A DNA stretch of 64,000 nt from Staphylococcus durrellii (GCF_015594545.1 NZ_JADIIO010000001.1:1550001-1614000), one strand, 5' to 3'; shown: positions 18,295-30,794, counted from the first letter of the stretch. Made by a program: numbers and translations. Notes: generated from the sequence alone by a model not told the origin.

Positions 18295-21200
18295 GCTTGT
18301 TCCTCCTTCATAACTTCATCGATTGTATTTAAGTTCACACTCACAAGCTTAGATACTCCTGACTCTTGCATTGTAACACCATAAAGTCTGTCAGAGTACT
18401 CCATAGTACCCTTTCTATGTGTTATGACTATAAACTGAGTTTGGTCTGATAAATTATTTAAATAATTTGCATATCTAATAACGTTTGCTTCATCGAGCGC
18501 CGCTTCAACTTCATCTAAGATTACAAAAGGCGCAGAACGCACTTTTAATATAGCAAATAACAAAGCGATAGCACTTAATGCTCTTTCACCACCACTTAAT
18601 AATGATAAATGTTGTAATTTTTTACCTGGTGGTTGTACGATAATATCTACGCCTGCAGATAAATAATCATCATCCGTCAGTCGTAATTCAGCTTGTCCTC
18701 CGCCAAATAGAGTTTTGAACACTTCAGTAAAGTGACCTTGTACAGCATGAAAAGTTTCTTTGAAACGATCTTTAACCTCTTGGTCCATTTCATCAATAAT
18801 TTGTTCTAAAGTAACCTTGGCCTCTCTTAGATCTGTACGTTGTTCATTTAAAAATGTATAACGCTCATTAATTTCTTCAAATTGTTCAATCGCATTTAAG
18901 TTAACAGGACCTAATTCTTCTATAGACATTTTAGTTAATTTAACTTTTTTACGAAGTGTCTCAATATCTTCTTCTAATTCATATAAATCTCTTGCACGTT
19001 CAAATGTTAAACGATATGTCTCGCTTAAATGATCAATGGCATAATTAATTAGTACATCTAATCGAGATTGTTCTGATTTTATATCTTGATAGCTATTTTC
19101 AATAGATAAGATGTCACGATGCGCTTCTTGTAATAGTGCATCTGTTTCTTCTATAGTGTCATTTAACTTGCTTCGTCGCTCTTTTATTTCGGACAATTTA
19201 GCAGTTAATTTCTCTTTATCAGCTTTACTATTATCAATGTTTTGTTGCACATTATCAAATGCTTTTTGTCCCGTCATATCTTCTGAATTAAAGAAATTGA
19301 TTTGTTCTTCTATTTTCTGTTGTTGCTCTTTTGCAGAGACTAACTGTTTATTTAAACGTTCTTCTTCTTGTCGTTGGCTCTTCAATCTTTCTTTAACTAC
19401 AGCTAAATCTGATTGCTTTTGATGTAACTGTTGTTGTGTCTGTGTCGTATTCTCTTTTCCTTCTTTAGATAACTTGGTATAAACATCTATATCTTTTTCT
19501 AATTGTTGTAAAGAAGATTGAATTTCTTCTAACTTTTTCTTTTTGTCGTCTAACGTTTTACGACTTGTATCACTTTGATAGCCATCATTTTTCTCGAATT
19601 CAAATTCTTCATGCTCATTTTTGAGATGACTTTCACTCTTACGTAATTTATCAAGTTCTAACTCATATTCATGAACAATTTGTTTTACTTTATTATATTG
19701 TTGATTCAAATCAAAATAAGACTCGTTCAAACTATCGGCATTTTCTTTTATAGAATTATATTCTTGTTCAATATTAATCGTCTTTCTTTGATAATTTTCA
19801 AGTTGCTGACGCATCGAATTCAGTTCATCTTTTTGTGCTAAAATGCTTTTTGTTTTTCTATCAGCACCACCTGTCATAGAACCTCCAGGATTAACGATAT
19901 CACCTTCTAGCGTAACAATTCTAGTGCGATAGCGAATCGCTCTAGCTAATTCGTTAGCATGTTTTAAATTATCAACAATTATTGTATTACCTAATAAATT
20001 TTCAATCACGTTTTGATATTTATTATTTGCTGTTACGCCTTCAGCACCAATTGTTATAAACCCTTCAGCTTCTTGTGCTGTATTACGAATCTCCATTGCT
20101 AATTGTCTTGATTTCACAACATTTAATGGTAAAAAAGTCGCACGGCCTAAACCATTTTGCTTAAGATATTGTATCGCAGCTCGTCCATCTTTTTCGGTAT
20201 CCACTATGACATGTTGCAATGAAGCACCCAATGCCGTTTCTATTGCTTTAGTTAAATGTGAAGGTACTTGAATAATTTCAGCCACTGCGCCATGAATGCC
20301 TGATAACTTTTGTTCATTTGCTCTCAAGATATGTTTTACGCCGTTGAAAAAGTAGCTATAATCTTCTTGTTGCGTAGCAATACTATCGATTCGAGACTTT
20401 AACTTTTCATTATATCTATACGCTTGATGCAGTTTATCTTCATATTCTGTTTGCTGTTGTTTAGTAGAAGTTAGTTTTTTTTCACAAGCTGCTATTTCTT
20501 TATCTAAGTCACTAAGTTGACGTTGCTTTTTATTGTACTGTTGCTCCTTGTCATTAATGTCGTTTTGAAGTTCTTTTAACTGATTAAAAGCTTCTAACAA
20601 TCGCGAATCTAATCTAGATTGTTTCGTTTCATTTTCTTGAATTGTATGTTCTAAAAATCGAATATCATTATTTACATCTGATTGTTCAGATATTAATGTA
20701 TAATATTCATCTCTAATGGCTTCTAATTTCTCATCGTGTTGTTCATCAGATACATAGAGTTGTGATTCAATTTGCTCAATTTCTTTTGTTAAATGTTGTT
20801 GCTTTTCACTTATTGTGACACGTTGATTTTTGGCTTTTTTAAGTTCTTGTTGTAATTGTTCTATTTGTTCAGCAATATTTTCTTGTTCTTCTTCAAAGCG
20901 GGCATTAGTTTCTGATTGATTTTTTTTGCGTTCCTCTAAAACGTTAAGTTGTCCAGTATATTTTTCAACCTCTTCAGTCGCTTTAACTAATTTATAGTTA
21001 AGTGATTCAATAGTGTCATCCAATTGTTGACGCTCTGATTTATATTTAGCAATCGCATTAGAGTGTTGTACCTTTTGAGCTTCTTTATTTTCTTGCTGAC
21101 CTTTGAGATTGTTTAAGTTGTTATCTAGTTTATTAATATTTTCATTGTACTGTTCTATATCATGAACTGTGACAAGTACATCACTTTTTTCCATTTCTTT

Positions 21201-21860
21201 AGATAAATGATTGTATTCTTTAGCAATCGCGGCTTCCTCTCTAAGAGGTTCCACACGACCTTCTAAATCATATAAAATATCTTCTACTCTTGTTAAATTA
21301 TCTTCAGTTTGGTCTAATTTTTGAACCGACGCGGCTTTTCGCTTTTTATATTTTAAGACCCCTGCAGACTCTTCTAGTATTTGTCTTCTATCAACTGGTT
21401 TTGCGTTAAGAATTTCATCTACTCTACCTTGAGAGATAATACTAAACGCCTCTTTACCTAGTCCAGAATCTAAAAACAAATCAACAATATCTTTCAAACG
21501 TGCTTTCTCATTATTTAAATAATATTCACTATCGCCACTTCTATATAATCGGCGAGTTACAATTACTTCTTGGTTATCAATTTGTAATTTACCCGAATGG
21601 TTATCTAATTTAAGTTTAACTTCCGCATAATTTTGCGCTTTACGATGTTCTGCTCCAGAAAAAATAATATCTTCCATTTTAGCACCACGTAAAGATTTGG
21701 CGGATTGCTCACCTAACACCCACTTGATGGCATCAGTTATATTACTTTTTCCACTTCCATTTGGACCCACAATCGCTGTTACACCTTTATCAAAATGAAC
21801 ACTCGTATGTTCAGCAAATGATTTAAATCCAAACGTATCTATTGATTTTAAATATACCAT
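18291..21860 (-). CDS. smc: Chromosome segregation protein SMC
   Basis: Condensin ATPase that organises and segregates the chromosome with ScpA and ScpB. The 1189-residue protein shows the full family plan: Walker [10 protein letters not shown] at residues 32-40, a first coiled coil to about residue 500, the hinge (~residues 515-650, with [14 protein letters not shown] just after it), a second coiled coil, then the signature [17 protein letters not shown] and Walker [15 protein letters not shown] near the C-terminus. It is followed by ftsY with a 4-base overlap. Confidence 0.98.
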   Translation of the reverse strand: MVYLKSIDTFGFKSFAEHTSVHFDKGVTAIVGPNGSGKSNITDAIKWVLGEQSAKSLRGAKMEDIIFSGAEHRKAQNYAEVKLKLDNHSGKLQIDNQEVIVTRRLYRSGDSEYYLNNEKARLKDIVDLFLDSGLGKEAFSIISQGRVDEILNAKPVDRRQILEESAGVLKYKKRKAASVQKLDQTEDNLTRVEDILYDLEGRVEPLREEAAIAKEYNHLSKEMEKSDVLVTVHDIEQYNENINKLDNNLNNLKGQQENKEAQKVQHSNAIAKYKSERQQLDDTIESLNYKLVKATEEVEKYTGQLNVLEERKKNQSETNARFEEEQENIAEQIEQLQQELKKAKNQRVTISEKQQHLTKEIEQIESQLYVSDEQHDEKLEAIRDEYYTLISEQSDVNNDIRFLEHTIQENETKQSRLDSRLLEAFNQLKELQNDINDKEQQYNKKQRQLSDLDKEIAACEKKLTSTKQQQTEYEDKLHQAYRYNEKLKSRIDSIATQQEDYSYFFNGVKHILRANEQKLSGIHGAVAEIIQVPSHLTKAIETALGASLQHVIVDTEKDGRAAIQYLKQNGLGRATFLPLNVVKSRQLAMEIRNTAQEAEGFITIGAEGVTANNKYQNVIENLLGNTIIVDNLKHANELARAIRYRTRIVTLEGDIVNPGGSMTGGADRKTKSILAQKDELNSMRQQLENYQRKTINIEQEYNSIKENADSLNESYFDLNQQYNKVKQIVHEYELELDKLRKSESHLKNEHEEFEFEKNDGYQSDTSRKTLDDKKKKLEEIQSSLQQLEKDIDVYTKLSKEGKENTTQTQQQLHQKQSDLAVVKERLKSQRQEEERLNKQLVSAKEQQQKIEEQINFFNSEDMTGQKAFDNVQQNIDNSKADKEKLTAKLSEIKERRSKLNDTIEETDALLQEAHRDILSIENSYQDIKSEQSRLDVLINYAIDHLSETYRLTFERARDLYELEEDIETLRKKVKLTKMSIEELGPVNLNAIEQFEEINERYTFLNEQRTDLREAKVTLEQIIDEMDQEVKDRFKETFHAVQGHFTEVFKTLFGGGQAELRLTDDDYLSAGVDIIVQPPGKKLQHLSLLSGGERALSAIALLFAILKVRSAPFVILDEVEAALDEANVIRYANYLNNLSDQTQFIVITHRKGTMEYSDRLYGVTMQESGVSKLVSVNLNTIDEVMKEEQA

Positions 21861-21941
21861 GCTATTCTCCTTAATACATTACCAACTTTATATAAGTATC
21901 TTTAACTATTTACGCTAAGTAATTGTATTTTTTATAACACC

Positions 21942-22673
21942 TTAGACTTTAGTTACCATCTTTTTGTAAGCACTTTCAGCAGCTTTTTGTTCTGACTCTT
22001 TTTTCGTTTTGCCTTTACCTTCTGCTATGGCCGTATTTTCTAAAATTACTTCAGAAGTAAATAATCGATGATGTGCCGGCCCTTCTTCTTTAATCAGACG
22101 ATAAGTAACATCGCCTTTGTTTTGTTGATGTACAAATTCTTGAAATTGTGTTTTAAAATCAATAACACCATCTAATTCATCATCTTCTACAAAAGGAAAA
22201 ATAACGTGTTGTGCAAAATACCAAACCGCTTCTAATCCTTGATCTAAATATAATGCTCCTACGAATGCTTCAAATGCATCTGATACTAATGAAGGTCTGG
22301 TGCGTCCACCTGTTTTCTCTTCGCCTTTACCTAGTAAAATTAAGTCATTTAATTGTATTTTATTGGCAAATATTACAAGTGAAGGTTCACAAACTATTGT
22401 TGCACGCATTTTAGTCAGATTTCCTTCTGGTAAATCTGGGTATTTGTCAAATAAGTAGCGTGAAACCGTCAATTCTAATACCGCATCTCCTAAAAACTCT
22501 AGCCGTTCATTATGTTCTAAACGATTCATGTTAAAGTCATTAATAAAACTCGAATGAGAAAACGCTTGTTGATACAACTCGACATTATTAAATGTTAAGT
22601 TTAATTGTTCCATTTTTTGTGCAAACCTATTCTTGAAGTCATTAACTATTTCTATTTTTTTGTTAGTGGTCAA
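21942..22673 (-). CDS. rnc: Ribonuclease III
   Basis: Double-strand-specific endoribonuclease for rRNA processing and antisense-mediated decay. The 243-residue protein has the catalytic signature [15 protein letters not shown] near residue 54, the second acidic site [16 protein letters not shown] near 130, and a C-terminal dsRNA-binding domain (about 170-240, with [14 protein letters not shown]). The start is a TTG preceded by AGGAGG; an ATG four bases upstream is out of frame. It precedes smc in the usual rnc-smc-ftsY order. Confidence 0.97.
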   Translation of the reverse strand: MTTNKKIEIVNDFKNRFAQKMEQLNLTFNNVELYQQAFSHSSFINDFNMNRLEHNERLEFLGDAVLELTVSRYLFDKYPDLPEGNLTKMRATIVCEPSLVIFANKIQLNDLILLGKGEEKTGGRTRPSLVSDAFEAFVGALYLDQGLEAVWYFAQHVIFPFVEDDELDGVIDFKTQFQEFVHQQNKGDVTYRLIKEEGPAHHRLFTSEVILENTAIAEGKGKTKKESEQKAAESAYKKMVTKV

Positions 22674-22812
22674 TACATTTCCTCCTATATGAATTAAACT
22701 TAGTCATACATATATAATTTTACGTTAAAACAACTGAAAACTAAAGGGAAAACCTTATAGTATTTCCTTATTTTATTTGGTTGTCTGATTTTCAAATCTA
22801 AAGTTAACAAAA

Positions 22813-22842
22813 AATCTGAACCGCAAGAGAACGGTTCAGATT
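22813..22842 (-). terminator. Terminator after acpP
   Basis: AATCTGAACCG and its complement form a stem around an eight-base loop, followed on the minus strand by TTTTTTG, about ten bases past the acpP stop. Confidence 0.88.
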
Positions 22843-22850
22843 GTGATTTA

Positions 22851-23084
22851 TTATTTTTCAAGACTGTTAATAAAGTTAACAGCGTCACCAACTGTGTTGA
22901 TTTTTTCAGCTTCTTCATCAGGAATTTCAGTACCAAATTCATCTTCCAATTCCATCACTAATTCAGCGATATCAAGTGAGTCAGCACCTAAATCGTCTTT
23001 GAATGATGCGTCAGCAGTTACTTTATCTGCATCAACACCTAATCGATCAACGATGATATCTTTTACTTTATCGAAGTTTTCCAC
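22851..23084 (-). CDS. acpP: Acyl carrier protein
   Basis: Carries growing fatty acyl chains on a 4'-phosphopantetheine arm attached to Ser36 within [16 protein letters not shown]. The 77-residue acidic protein is full length and begins [18 protein letters not shown]. An AAGGAGG ribosome-binding site precedes it. It is the last gene of the lipid synthesis group fapR-plsX-fabD-fabG-acpP and has its own terminator. Confidence 0.98.
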   Translation of the reverse strand: MENFDKVKDIIVDRLGVDADKVTADASFKDDLGADSLDIAELVMELEDEFGTEIPDEEAEKINTVGDAVNFINSLEK

Positions 23085-23254
23085 GTCGATTCACCTCCTT
23101 TAAAAAGAATATACATAGACTTTATCATTTTCCCATTTTACGCAGTGAAATACAAGCGTTATTTCACTTCAGCATAGTTAAATTTCATTACGTTATATGA
23201 CTAAGTCGTATTATAACGGCCTCTATCATTTTTAACAATAATAGATTAGGGTTA

Positions 23255-23995
23255 TTACATGTACATACCACCATTTACATGAATGTTTTGTCCAGTAATG
23301 TATTTTGCCTTATCTGACGCTAAAAATGCCACTGTATGCGCAATATCTGTATCTTCACCAAATCTAGAAAGTGGGATTTGATCTAACATTTGTGCTTTTA
23401 AATCTTCATTTAAAGCATCAGTCATATCTGAAACGATAAAACCTGGAGACACCGCGTTAACTGTAATATTTCTAGAAGCTAATTCACGTGCGCTAGATTT
23501 AGTTAATCCTATAACCCCTGCTTTAGTAGCAACATAGTTTGCTTGACCTGGGTTACCAACTGCACCTACAACACTTGATAGGTTAATAATTGAACCACTC
23601 TTTTGTCGTAACATTTGTGGTGTTACTTTTTGAATACAATTAAATACGCCTTTTAAGTTTGTATCGATTACATCATCCCATTCAGATTCTTTCATACGCA
23701 TTAATAAATTATCACGTGTAATACCCGCATTGTTAACTAAAACGTCGACCGAACCAAATTGATTCACAACTTCTTTAATCATTGCTTTAACTTCATTACC
23801 ATCGGCTACATTGGCTTGAATTGCAAAACTTTCTACATTTTTTGCTTTAATTTCTTCTACAACTGCTTCTGCTTTTTCTGTGCTACCTGCGTAGTTAACT
23901 GCTACGTTGTAACCTTCTTCAGCAAGTTGTAAAGCGATGCTACGTCCAATACCTCTTGAAGCACCAGTTACTAATGCACTTTTAGTCATTTTCAT
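23255..23995 (-). CDS. fabG: 3-oxoacyl-ACP reductase FabG
   Basis: NADPH-dependent reductase of type II fatty acid synthesis, first reduction of the elongation cycle. The 246-residue short-chain dehydrogenase has the cofactor motif TGASRGIG near residue 10, NNAG near 87, and the Ser-Tyr-Lys triad in [23 protein letters not shown] (split here as INLSSVVG and NYVATKAG). Its start overlaps the end of fabD by 14 bases; MKMTKS is taken as the start, though the second methionine is possible. Confidence 0.97.
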   Translation of the reverse strand: MKMTKSALVTGASRGIGRSIALQLAEEGYNVAVNYAGSTEKAEAVVEEIKAKNVESFAIQANVADGNEVKAMIKEVVNQFGSVDVLVNNAGITRDNLLMRMKESEWDDVIDTNLKGVFNCIQKVTPQMLRQKSGSIINLSSVVGAVGNPGQANYVATKAGVIGLTKSSARELASRNITVNAVSPGFIVSDMTDALNEDLKAQMLDQIPLSRFGEDTDIAHTVAFLASDKAKYITGQNIHVNGGMYM

Positions 23996-24908
23996 TCCAC
24001 CCTTTTAAATCTTCAATAGTTTGAATTGAAGTTAATTTTACATCTTTATTTATTTTCTTAATTAATCCAGATAGTACTTTACCCGGACCTATTTCAATAA
24101 AGTGATCTACGCCTTGTTCAATTAACCATTCAGTTGATTGAATAAATTGTACCGGTGAATATAGTTGCTTAATCATGTTTTGTTTGATCACAGAACTGTC
24201 AGTTTCTGGTTTAGCATTAACGTTTTGAACGACTGAGAACTGTGCGTCTTGCCATTCAAATTGATCTATATATTGCGCAAATTGTTCTTCTATAACTTGC
24301 ATCATTGATGAATGGAAGGGTCCTGAAACAGATAATGGCATAACACGTTTAGCGCCTAATGATTTCCCTTCTACTGCTAGCTTATCAATCAATGTTTTGT
24401 GTCCAGAAACAACAATTTGACCTGGAGCATTAATATTTGCAGGCTCGATAATTTCTTCATCATTAGATAATTTTTGGCAAATCGCATCGACTTCTTCGTA
24501 GTTCAAACCAAGTACAGCAGCCATACTTCCTACGCCGTTAGGAAAAGCTTCAGCCATAAGTTGACCACGCTTTCTTACTATTTTCACAGCATCTTCGAAT
24601 TTCAACACGCCGCTAGCTACTAAACTAGCATATTCTCCAAGACTATGTCCCATAGTATAATCTGCATTCAAATTATTTAAAGCTTCATATAGAGCTACAC
24701 TATGTGTTAGTAATGCAGGTTGTGTATTTTCTGTTTGTGATAATTTGTCTTCGTTATCTGTAAACATCGTTTCTAAAATATCAAAGTCTAATTGTGTTGA
24801 TGCTTGATTTAACACTTCAGTTGCATTGCCATCGACTTCGTATAAATCGTGTGCCATACCTATTTTTTGTGATCCTTGACCTGGGAATATTACTGCTGTT
24901 TTACCCAT
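23982..24908 (-). CDS. fabD: Malonyl-CoA:ACP transacylase FabD
   Basis: Transfers malonyl from CoA to ACP to supply fatty acid elongation. The 308-residue protein has the oxyanion motif FPGQGSQ near residue 8 and the nucleophile serine in GHSLGEY near residue 88; a PFHSSMM histidine follows near 198. I chose the ATG at 24908 ([12 protein letters not shown]), which fits the family length. A GTG four codons earlier overlaps plsX. It is tightly packed between plsX and fabG. Confidence 0.97.
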   Translation of the reverse strand: MGKTAVIFPGQGSQKIGMAHDLYEVDGNATEVLNQASTQLDFDILETMFTDNEDKLSQTENTQPALLTHSVALYEALNNLNADYTMGHSLGEYASLVASGVLKFEDAVKIVRKRGQLMAEAFPNGVGSMAAVLGLNYEEVDAICQKLSNDEEIIEPANINAPGQIVVSGHKTLIDKLAVEGKSLGAKRVMPLSVSGPFHSSMMQVIEEQFAQYIDQFEWQDAQFSVVQNVNAKPETDSSVIKQNMIKQLYSPVQFIQSTEWLIEQGVDHFIEIGPGKVLSGLIKKINKDVKLTSIQTIEDLKGWNEND

Positions 24909-24909
24909 T

Positions 24910-25887
24910 TTATTCACCAACCGTTTCTCTCATAGTTTTAACAATTTCCTGCTCTCCAGCAATTTTAGCTTGTCTAATTGCAGAGTAAAACGCTTTAGCA
25001 CTTGAACTACCGTGTGCTTTTACAACGATGCCATCTAATCCAAGCAATACCGAACCACCATATTCAGCGTAGTCCATTTTACGAGTTAAGCCTTGTAAGT
25101 CTTTACGTAAGATTAAAGCAGCCATTTTATTTTTAAAACTACTCAATAAAGTATCTTTAAACATTTTTCCAAATGCTTTGGCTACGCCTTCTAAATTTTT
25201 CAATATCATATTACCTGTATATCCATCAGTTACAATAACATCAGCAGCGTCTTCCATTAAACCTTTAGCTTCTACATTGCCATTAAATTTAAAGTCATTT
25301 TGTTCTTCCATTAAATTAAATGCTTTTTTCGTTAAAGCGTTACCTTTTGCAGCTTCAGTACCAATATTTAGTAAACCAACAGAAGGCTGTTCAATGCCAC
25401 GTATTTTTTGTGCATAGATATTACCTAATTGGGCATATTGTACTAAATGTTCGGCTTTGGCATCAGCATTAGCACCAACATCCATAAATACAAAACCTTT
25501 ACCAGAGGTAGTAGGTAAAGTAACGACTAAAGCGGGTCTAGCAACTCCTTTGATACGACCTACAATAAATAAGCCAGCAGACATTAGCGCACCAGTATTA
25601 CCTGCAGATACACAACCATCTGCTTCACCAGCTTTTACCGCTTCAGCCATACGCACCATCGAACTATCTTTCTTTCGTTTTATTGCTCTTACTGGTTCAT
25701 CTTCCATCGTAATTCTTTCAGAACAATGTCGTACTTCAACGCGTCCGTGGTTTAAATTACATTGATCTTTATCACCGAATAATATAATTTCTAAATCTTT
25801 AAAATCATTAACTGCTCTCTCTACAGCTTCAAGTACAATTTGAGGTGCATCGTCTCCACCCATCATATCAATTGCAATTTTAACCAT
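24910..25887 (-). CDS. plsX: Phosphate acyltransferase PlsX
   Basis: Makes acyl-phosphate from acyl-ACP, the first step of phospholipid synthesis before PlsY and PlsC. The 325-residue protein starts [15 protein letters not shown] and contains [14 protein letters not shown] near residue 92 and [13 protein letters not shown] near 213, both family hallmarks. It overlaps fapR by eight bases and is followed almost directly by fabD, so it belongs to the FapR-controlled operon. Confidence 0.98.
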   Translation of the reverse strand: MVKIAIDMMGGDDAPQIVLEAVERAVNDFKDLEIILFGDKDQCNLNHGRVEVRHCSERITMEDEPVRAIKRKKDSSMVRMAEAVKAGEADGCVSAGNTGALMSAGLFIVGRIKGVARPALVVTLPTTSGKGFVFMDVGANADAKAEHLVQYAQLGNIYAQKIRGIEQPSVGLLNIGTEAAKGNALTKKAFNLMEEQNDFKFNGNVEAKGLMEDAADVIVTDGYTGNMILKNLEGVAKAFGKMFKDTLLSSFKNKMAALILRKDLQGLTRKMDYAEYGGSVLLGLDGIVVKAHGSSSAKAFYSAIRQAKIAGEQEIVKTMRETVGE

Positions 25888-26449
25888 TTATTTCATCCTC
25901 ACTTGTATAATACATTTTGAAAGTGCCACCAAAAACTTGTCTCTCTTTTACATATGATTTCACTTCAATAATATAATATTTTTCTTTATATTCTACAACT
26001 TGTGCTTCGGCAGTTACGATATCATTTAATTTAACAGTTCTAAGGAATTTAATATTACTTTCTTTTGTTAAAACGACTGGTTTATGTATTAATGCTACAC
26101 AGAGTGAATTGGCTTGAGCAAAAAGTACATGCCCTCTAGCGATTAAATTACGAGAAAAAACTGAATCTTCTCCTATATTAATAATAGACACTGCATGTTT
26201 ATTTGGTTCAACGTTTATAACGTCGCCTATAATTTCACTACCATCAATCGAACGAATTCTATCATGATTTTCTTTAGCAACATTTTTAATTCGCTTGCGT
26301 AATTCAGGAATATTTAAATTGGTGCGATCTAAGCGTATCGTTTGAATACTTACATCAAACTTTTCACTTAAATCTATATCAGTTATGAAGGGATTTCGCT
26401 CTATTTCTTTTTTTATTGAGTCTCGTCTTGCTTGTTTTTTTAACTTCAC
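25880..26449 (-). CDS. fapR: Fatty acid/phospholipid synthesis repressor FapR
   Basis: Transcription repressor of fatty acid and phospholipid genes, released by malonyl-CoA. The 189-residue protein has an N-terminal helix-turn-helix ([17 protein letters not shown], residues ~25-41) and a C-terminal hot-dog ligand domain. The start is a GTG with a GGAGGG site. It heads the fapR-plsX-fabD-fabG operon and has a FapR operator in its own promoter, showing autoregulation. Confidence 0.96.
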   Translation of the reverse strand: MKLKKQARRDSIKKEIERNPFITDIDLSEKFDVSIQTIRLDRTNLNIPELRKRIKNVAKENHDRIRSIDGSEIIGDVINVEPNKHAVSIINIGEDSVFSRNLIARGHVLFAQANSLCVALIHKPVVLTKESNIKFLRTVKLNDIVTAEAQVVEYKEKYYIIEVKSYVKERQVFGGTFKMYYTSEDEING

Positions 26450-26471
26450 AAAATACCCTCCTTAATAATTT

Positions 26472-26488
26472 TTAGTACCAAGTCTTAA
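26472..26488. promoter_or_regulatory. FapR operator
   Basis: TTAGTACCAAGTCTTAA is a close match to the 17 bp imperfect palindrome bound by FapR in Bacillus and Staphylococcus. It lies 23 bp before the fapR GTG, immediately downstream of the predicted -10, where bound repressor would block transcription. Confidence 0.85.
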
Positions 26489-26501
26489 ACATTCCTAACA
26501 T

Positions 26502-26531
26502 ATCATAACACTTTCTAATTTAATTGCTCAA
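26502..26531 (-). promoter_or_regulatory. fapR operon promoter
   Basis: On the minus strand TTGAGC (26526-26531) and TATGAT (26502-26507) are 18 bp apart, directly upstream of the FapR operator. Confidence 0.6.
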
Positions 26532-27120
26532 CAATTATGTGATTTCTTCAGTCTCCCTTCTTATAAAAACGAATAGTCTCTATTAAATTCAACTATACAC
26601 TTATATTATTATTAATCTAATTTAGAGTACTCTTAGTTAATGAACTCAATTTATTATCGAGATTATTTCCTAAACATTGTATGTTTTACTGCTATCTATT
26701 GTATATTGCAAAATAAAAATAATTACTCAAGTGAGTTATTCAATTTTAAAGGAAACTCTAAAAACATATTTTGGACAAGTACATGAAATTCGTACGCTTC
26801 TCTATCTTTATTTATCTACTCGTGTTGCTAATGCTATAGAAAAATACACAAAAATAGTTTGAAATACTTTAATTTTTATGCAAAAAACCTCCAGTAAATG
26901 ATAGTGGAAGGTGGTCACATTAATAGTTATATCCTTAATAAAGCCGCATACTTAACGATTAAATCAACAGCTAAAGATTATATATTATATAACATTTAAT
27001 ATTAAATTCCATGATGCTAAAGTGTCCTACAACCTTAATTATATAGTGTAAAAAGCAAAGCATGTATGGCCATAGATAAGACGTGGAACGAAGTTGGTGT
27101 TTTAAAATAAGTTATGCATT

Positions 27121-27169
27121 AAATAAAATGCTCGCTCAAGATTTAATGTTTTGAGCAAGCATTTTATTT
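27121..27169 (-). terminator. Terminator after recG
   Basis: A 19 bp stem with one G-T pair (AAATAAAATGCTCGCTCAA and near-complement, 11-base loop) lies 27 bp beyond the recG stop. Confidence 0.7.
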
Positions 27170-27195
27170 ATATAATTTTGCTTGAACATTGTCAG

Positions 27196-29244
27196 TTAAT
27201 CAAAACTTGTATATAACAAGTTACGTTCTACAAAATGTCTTAATCGATCATATTCGCTCGAGAAAAATGCTCCAGATTGAATAAGTTCTGCAGCTTCATC
27301 CCTAGCAACTTCTAACATTTTATAGTCTTCAACCACATTTGCTACTAAAAAATCAGGTAATCCACTTTGCTTCACTCCAAAGAAATCACCAGGACCGCGC
27401 ATTTCTAAATCTCGTTCACTTAATTCAAATCCATCAGTAGTTTGCGTCATAATATTCATACGTTCGATGCCAACTTCTGTTTTAGGCGAAGCGATTAAAA
27501 CGCAATAACTTTGTTGATCGCTTCTGCCAACACGACCACGTAACTGATGTAAGGTAGACAATCCAAATCGATCGGCATCATAAATCATCATAAATGTAGC
27601 GTTGGGTACATTTACTCCTACTTCAACAACCGTCGTCGATACGAGTATATCTATCTCATGATCACTAAATCTTTGCATCACATTATCTTTGTCTTCACTC
27701 GATAATCTACCATGTAGGATTCCGACACGTTGTTCACCATAATATGCTTTTAATGATTCGAATAAAGCTATCACGTTTTGTACATCTTCTAGGTGTTCCG
27801 AACTTTCAATCAAAGGACAAACAACATAAGCTTGTCGACCCTTGTTAAGTTCAGCCGTCATTTGTTTCAATACATCTTCGTATGCTTCATGTTTAGACCA
27901 ACTTGTTATAATTGGTTTTCGACCGCGTGGCAGTTGTTTTATAGATGAAACATCCATCTCACCAAATACCGAAATTGCTAATGTTCTGGGTATCGGCGTT
28001 GCAGTCATAAATAGCACATTTGTCATTGCACCTTTTTCTCTCAACAATTGTCTTTGATTAACACCAAAGCGATGTTGCTCATCTGTAATCACTAATCCGA
28101 CATTATCAAATATAACATCTTCTTGAATTAGAGCATGCGTGCCAATGAGACAATCTATAGTCCCTTCTGCCAATTGTTGTAGTAATACTTTTCTTTTTTT
28201 TCCTTTTACCGAACCTGTAAGTAAAGCTACGTTCATCGTATCTCCAAATAAGTCAACGAGACTCTCAGCATGTTGTTCTGCCAAAATTTCTGTCGGTACC
28301 ATTAAAGCTGATTGGTACCCTGAGGTTTTCAAAGCATACATACATATTGCAGCGACTACAGTTTTACCTGAACCAACGTCCCCTTGCAATAATCGATGCA
28401 TCCTAATGGGTGCCTTTAAATCTCTAAAAATTTCATTAACACTCGATTTTTGTGCTTCAGTCAATTCAAAAGGCAAATTACTAATAAATTGCTTTACTTT
28501 TTCGATATCATAGTCTATTTCAACTGCTTCGTCAGATGTTTTTTCTAATCGATTAAGCCATTGCATTCTTAACTCGAATAAAAATAATTCAGTAAATGCA
28601 TAACTGCGTCTCGCCTTTAATAATGATTGTTTATCCGTAGCACAATGTAACGCTTTTAAAGTTTGTTCTAGTGTTTCTAATTTATATTTGTCTCTTAATG
28701 CTTGAGATAACCATTCGTGTATCGTGACTTCATCTAATACTTGTCGAATCATGTCTCGTAGAGGTTTTTGTTGAATACCTTCTTTAATTCGATAGACGGG
28801 TTCAAATTGTTCATCGTCACTCATATTATCTTCATTAAAAAACATTCTATTCCCATTAATTTCTTGCTTATTTCTAAGCCACTTCCCTTTAACGATAACT
28901 TTTCCATGTAATTCTATTTTCTTTTTTAAATACGCTTGATTAAAAAATACACATTTGACAGCAATATTATTCACCATTAAATGAACCGTTAATTTCGATT
29001 TATTACGACCAAAAAAAGCGACAGTTGGAGAAGAGTAAACTTCACCTACAACTGTCACTATAGATTGATCTTCGGCCTCAGTTAAGTCAATTATAGTATT
29101 ATCTTCATAACGTGTTGGTAAGTATAAGATTAAATCCTCAACTGTATTAATATTAAGTTCATTTAACACTGCCAACCGTTTCGGCCCTAGGCCTTTAATT
29201 TTAGACAATGGAAAAGGGCTCTCTATTAAATTGACTTTTGACAT
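27196..29244 (-). CDS. recG: ATP-dependent DNA helicase RecG
   Basis: Superfamily 2 helicase that remodels stalled forks and branched recombination intermediates. The 682-residue protein has an N-terminal OB/wedge domain ([20 protein letters not shown] near 63), Walker [13 protein letters not shown] near 286, DEQH near 388, the [10 protein letters not shown] motif near 417, and the C-terminal motif [12 protein letters not shown] near 570. It follows sdaAA by two bases on the same strand. Confidence 0.98.
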   Translation of the reverse strand: MSKVNLIESPFPLSKIKGLGPKRLAVLNELNINTVEDLILYLPTRYEDNTIIDLTEAEDQSIVTVVGEVYSSPTVAFFGRNKSKLTVHLMVNNIAVKCVFFNQAYLKKKIELHGKVIVKGKWLRNKQEINGNRMFFNEDNMSDDEQFEPVYRIKEGIQQKPLRDMIRQVLDEVTIHEWLSQALRDKYKLETLEQTLKALHCATDKQSLLKARRSYAFTELFLFELRMQWLNRLEKTSDEAVEIDYDIEKVKQFISNLPFELTEAQKSSVNEIFRDLKAPIRMHRLLQGDVGSGKTVVAAICMYALKTSGYQSALMVPTEILAEQHAESLVDLFGDTMNVALLTGSVKGKKRKVLLQQLAEGTIDCLIGTHALIQEDVIFDNVGLVITDEQHRFGVNQRQLLREKGAMTNVLFMTATPIPRTLAISVFGEMDVSSIKQLPRGRKPIITSWSKHEAYEDVLKQMTAELNKGRQAYVVCPLIESSEHLEDVQNVIALFESLKAYYGEQRVGILHGRLSSEDKDNVMQRFSDHEIDILVSTTVVEVGVNVPNATFMMIYDADRFGLSTLHQLRGRVGRSDQQSYCVLIASPKTEVGIERMNIMTQTTDGFELSERDLEMRGPGDFFGVKQSGLPDFLVANVVEDYKMLEVARDEAAELIQSGAFFSSEYDRLRHFVERNLLYTSFD

Positions 29245-29246
29245 AA

Positions 29247-30116
29247 TTAATCACCAAATATTTCTTGTTTTAAACGTTGCCCTGTAGGAGTACCTGCAAG
29301 TCCTCCACGTCCTGTTTCTCTAAGAGCAGAAGGCATTGTTTGTCCTATTTTATACATTGCTTCAATTACTTCATCAGTTGGAATCCTTGAAGTTACGCCA
29401 GCTAACGCCATGTCGGCAGAAACAATCGCATTAGATGCGCCTGCTGCATTACGTTTCACACATGGCACTTCTACTAAACCAGCAACTGGATCACATACTA
29501 AACCTAGCATATTTTTTAAGCAAATTGCAAAAGCTTCAGCCGATTGTTGTGCTGAACCGCCAGCTAATTCTACACTTGCTGCTGCTGCCATTGCTGCTGC
29601 TGAACCAACTTCAGCTTGGCAACCACCTGCTGCACCTGAAATTGAAGCATTGTTTGCTACAACAAAACCAAATGCACCTGATGTTAGAAGAAAATTTAAC
29701 ATATCTCTTCTCGAAGGATTTAATCTCGGCTTCAATCCAAATAACACACCGGGTACTACACCTGCAGAACCTGCAGTTGGTGTAGCACATATTTTACCCA
29801 TGGCTGCGTTTACTTCATTTGTAGCAACAGCTTTACTTACAGCATCTAGTAGTGTATTACCTGCTAAAGATTCACCTGTTGCAAGATATTTTTTAATTAA
29901 TACTGCATCTCCACCAGTAAGTCCTGTTGTTGATGTAACTCCTTCAAGTCCTTCATCTAATGCATTTTCCATCGTTTGCAAATTTTTGTCCATGCTAGCG
30001 TAAACTTCTTCTTCAGATAGTCCTGTAACTTCCATTTCTTGCTCGAGCATTACTTCATGAATCTTCTTGTTTTCTGATTCACAAATTGCAATTAATTCTT
30101 TCACACTTTTAAACAT
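29247..30116 (-). CDS. sdaAA: L-serine dehydratase, iron-sulfur-dependent, subunit alpha
   Basis: Alpha subunit of the two-chain [4Fe-4S] serine deaminase that converts L-serine to pyruvate and ammonia. The 289-residue protein has cysteines typical of cluster ligation in [11 protein letters not shown] near residue 109, [12 protein letters not shown] near 163, and [14 protein letters not shown] near 210. It lies 12 bp after sdaAB and just before recG. In staphylococci the enzyme feeds serine into pyruvate. Confidence 0.96.
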   Translation of the reverse strand: MFKSVKELIAICESENKKIHEVMLEQEMEVTGLSEEEVYASMDKNLQTMENALDEGLEGVTSTTGLTGGDAVLIKKYLATGESLAGNTLLDAVSKAVATNEVNAAMGKICATPTAGSAGVVPGVLFGLKPRLNPSRRDMLNFLLTSGAFGFVVANNASISGAAGGCQAEVGSAAAMAAAASVELAGGSAQQSAEAFAICLKNMLGLVCDPVAGLVEVPCVKRNAAGASNAIVSADMALAGVTSRIPTDEVIEAMYKIGQTMPSALRETGRGGLAGTPTGQRLKQEIFGD

Positions 30117-30128
30117 GCTATTCCTCCA

Positions 30129-30794
30129 TTAGGCGTCGCCCATGAGTGAAACAGTCACTACACCATCGACGTTTTTTATTCTCTCTATAATTTCATCATT
30201 AATAGCGTCATCTAATTCGCAAGTCATTAAAGCTTGATCACCTTTTTCCTTACGTGCAACTTGCATACTTCCAACATTAATACTGGATTCTCCTAAAATG
30301 TTTGCCACACGTCCAATTGTGCCAAAAGTATCTTTATGAAAAACAAGTAAAGCTGGATAATTACCACTTATTGCGATATTAAAGCCATTAATTGCAATAA
30401 TTTCAATTTTTCCGCCACCAATTGAAACGCCTTCAACAGAAATTTCTTTGTCTCCATCTCTCATATTAATAATAGCAGTGTTAGGATGAGAACGTTCTTC
30501 TGACATTTCGATAAAATTCACTTTCATTCCGACTTTTTCTGCCGTTTCTAAACTTGTAGTTATACGATCATCATCAGTATCATAACCTAGCAATCCACCT
30601 ACTAAAGCTACGTCAGTACCGTGCCCCCTATATGTTTCCATAAATGAACCATATAAATAGATATCAGCTTGTTGTGGTATTTTACCAAACAAGTCTTTTG
30701 CCACTAGACCTATTCTGACTGCACCTGCCGTGTGAGATGATGATGGCCCTACCATTGTTGGTCCAATGATGTCAAAAACACTTTTATATTTCAT
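30129..30794 (-). CDS. sdaAB: L-serine dehydratase, iron-sulfur-dependent, subunit beta
   Basis: Beta subunit of serine deaminase. The 221-residue protein begins MKYKSVFDIIGPTMVGPSSSHT and has RGHGTDVALVGGLLGYD near residue 55. A C-terminal ACT domain (about 147-215, from LLVFHKDTFGTIGRVANIL) probably senses serine. The start is the ATG at 30794 after a TGGGG site; an upstream in-frame methionine lies before that site. It heads the sdaAB-sdaAA pair, which reads into recG. Confidence 0.95.
   Translation of the reverse strand: MKYKSVFDIIGPTMVGPSSSHTAGAVRIGLVAKDLFGKIPQQADIYLYGSFMETYRGHGTDVALVGGLLGYDTDDDRITTSLETAEKVGMKVNFIEMSEERSHPNTAIINMRDGDKEISVEGVSIGGGKIEIIAINGFNIAISGNYPALLVFHKDTFGTIGRVANILGESSINVGSMQVARKEKGDQALMTCELDDAINDEIIERIKNVDGVVTVSLMGDA

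Larger units (their letters stand above)
26450..27195. other. Intergenic gap fapR-recG
   Basis: A 746 bp AT-rich gap. The left end carries the fapR promoter and operator; the right end carries the recG terminator. Between them a 61-codon plus-strand frame (26677-26862) has no ribosome-binding site or recognisable family; its last 35 residues look somewhat protein-like. An imperfect ACCTCCA/TGGAAGGTGG hairpin lies near 26887-26915. No gene is supported. Confidence 0.5.

Noticed and set aside
26677-26862. 61-codon plus-strand frame in the fapR-recG gap as a real gene
   Set aside because: No ribosome-binding site, no promoter and no recognisable domain; kept only as a possible relic.
29410-30003. 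197-codon plus-strand frame opposite sdaAA
   Set aside because: Antisense shadow of an Ala/Gly-rich gene; no start signals and no family resemblance.
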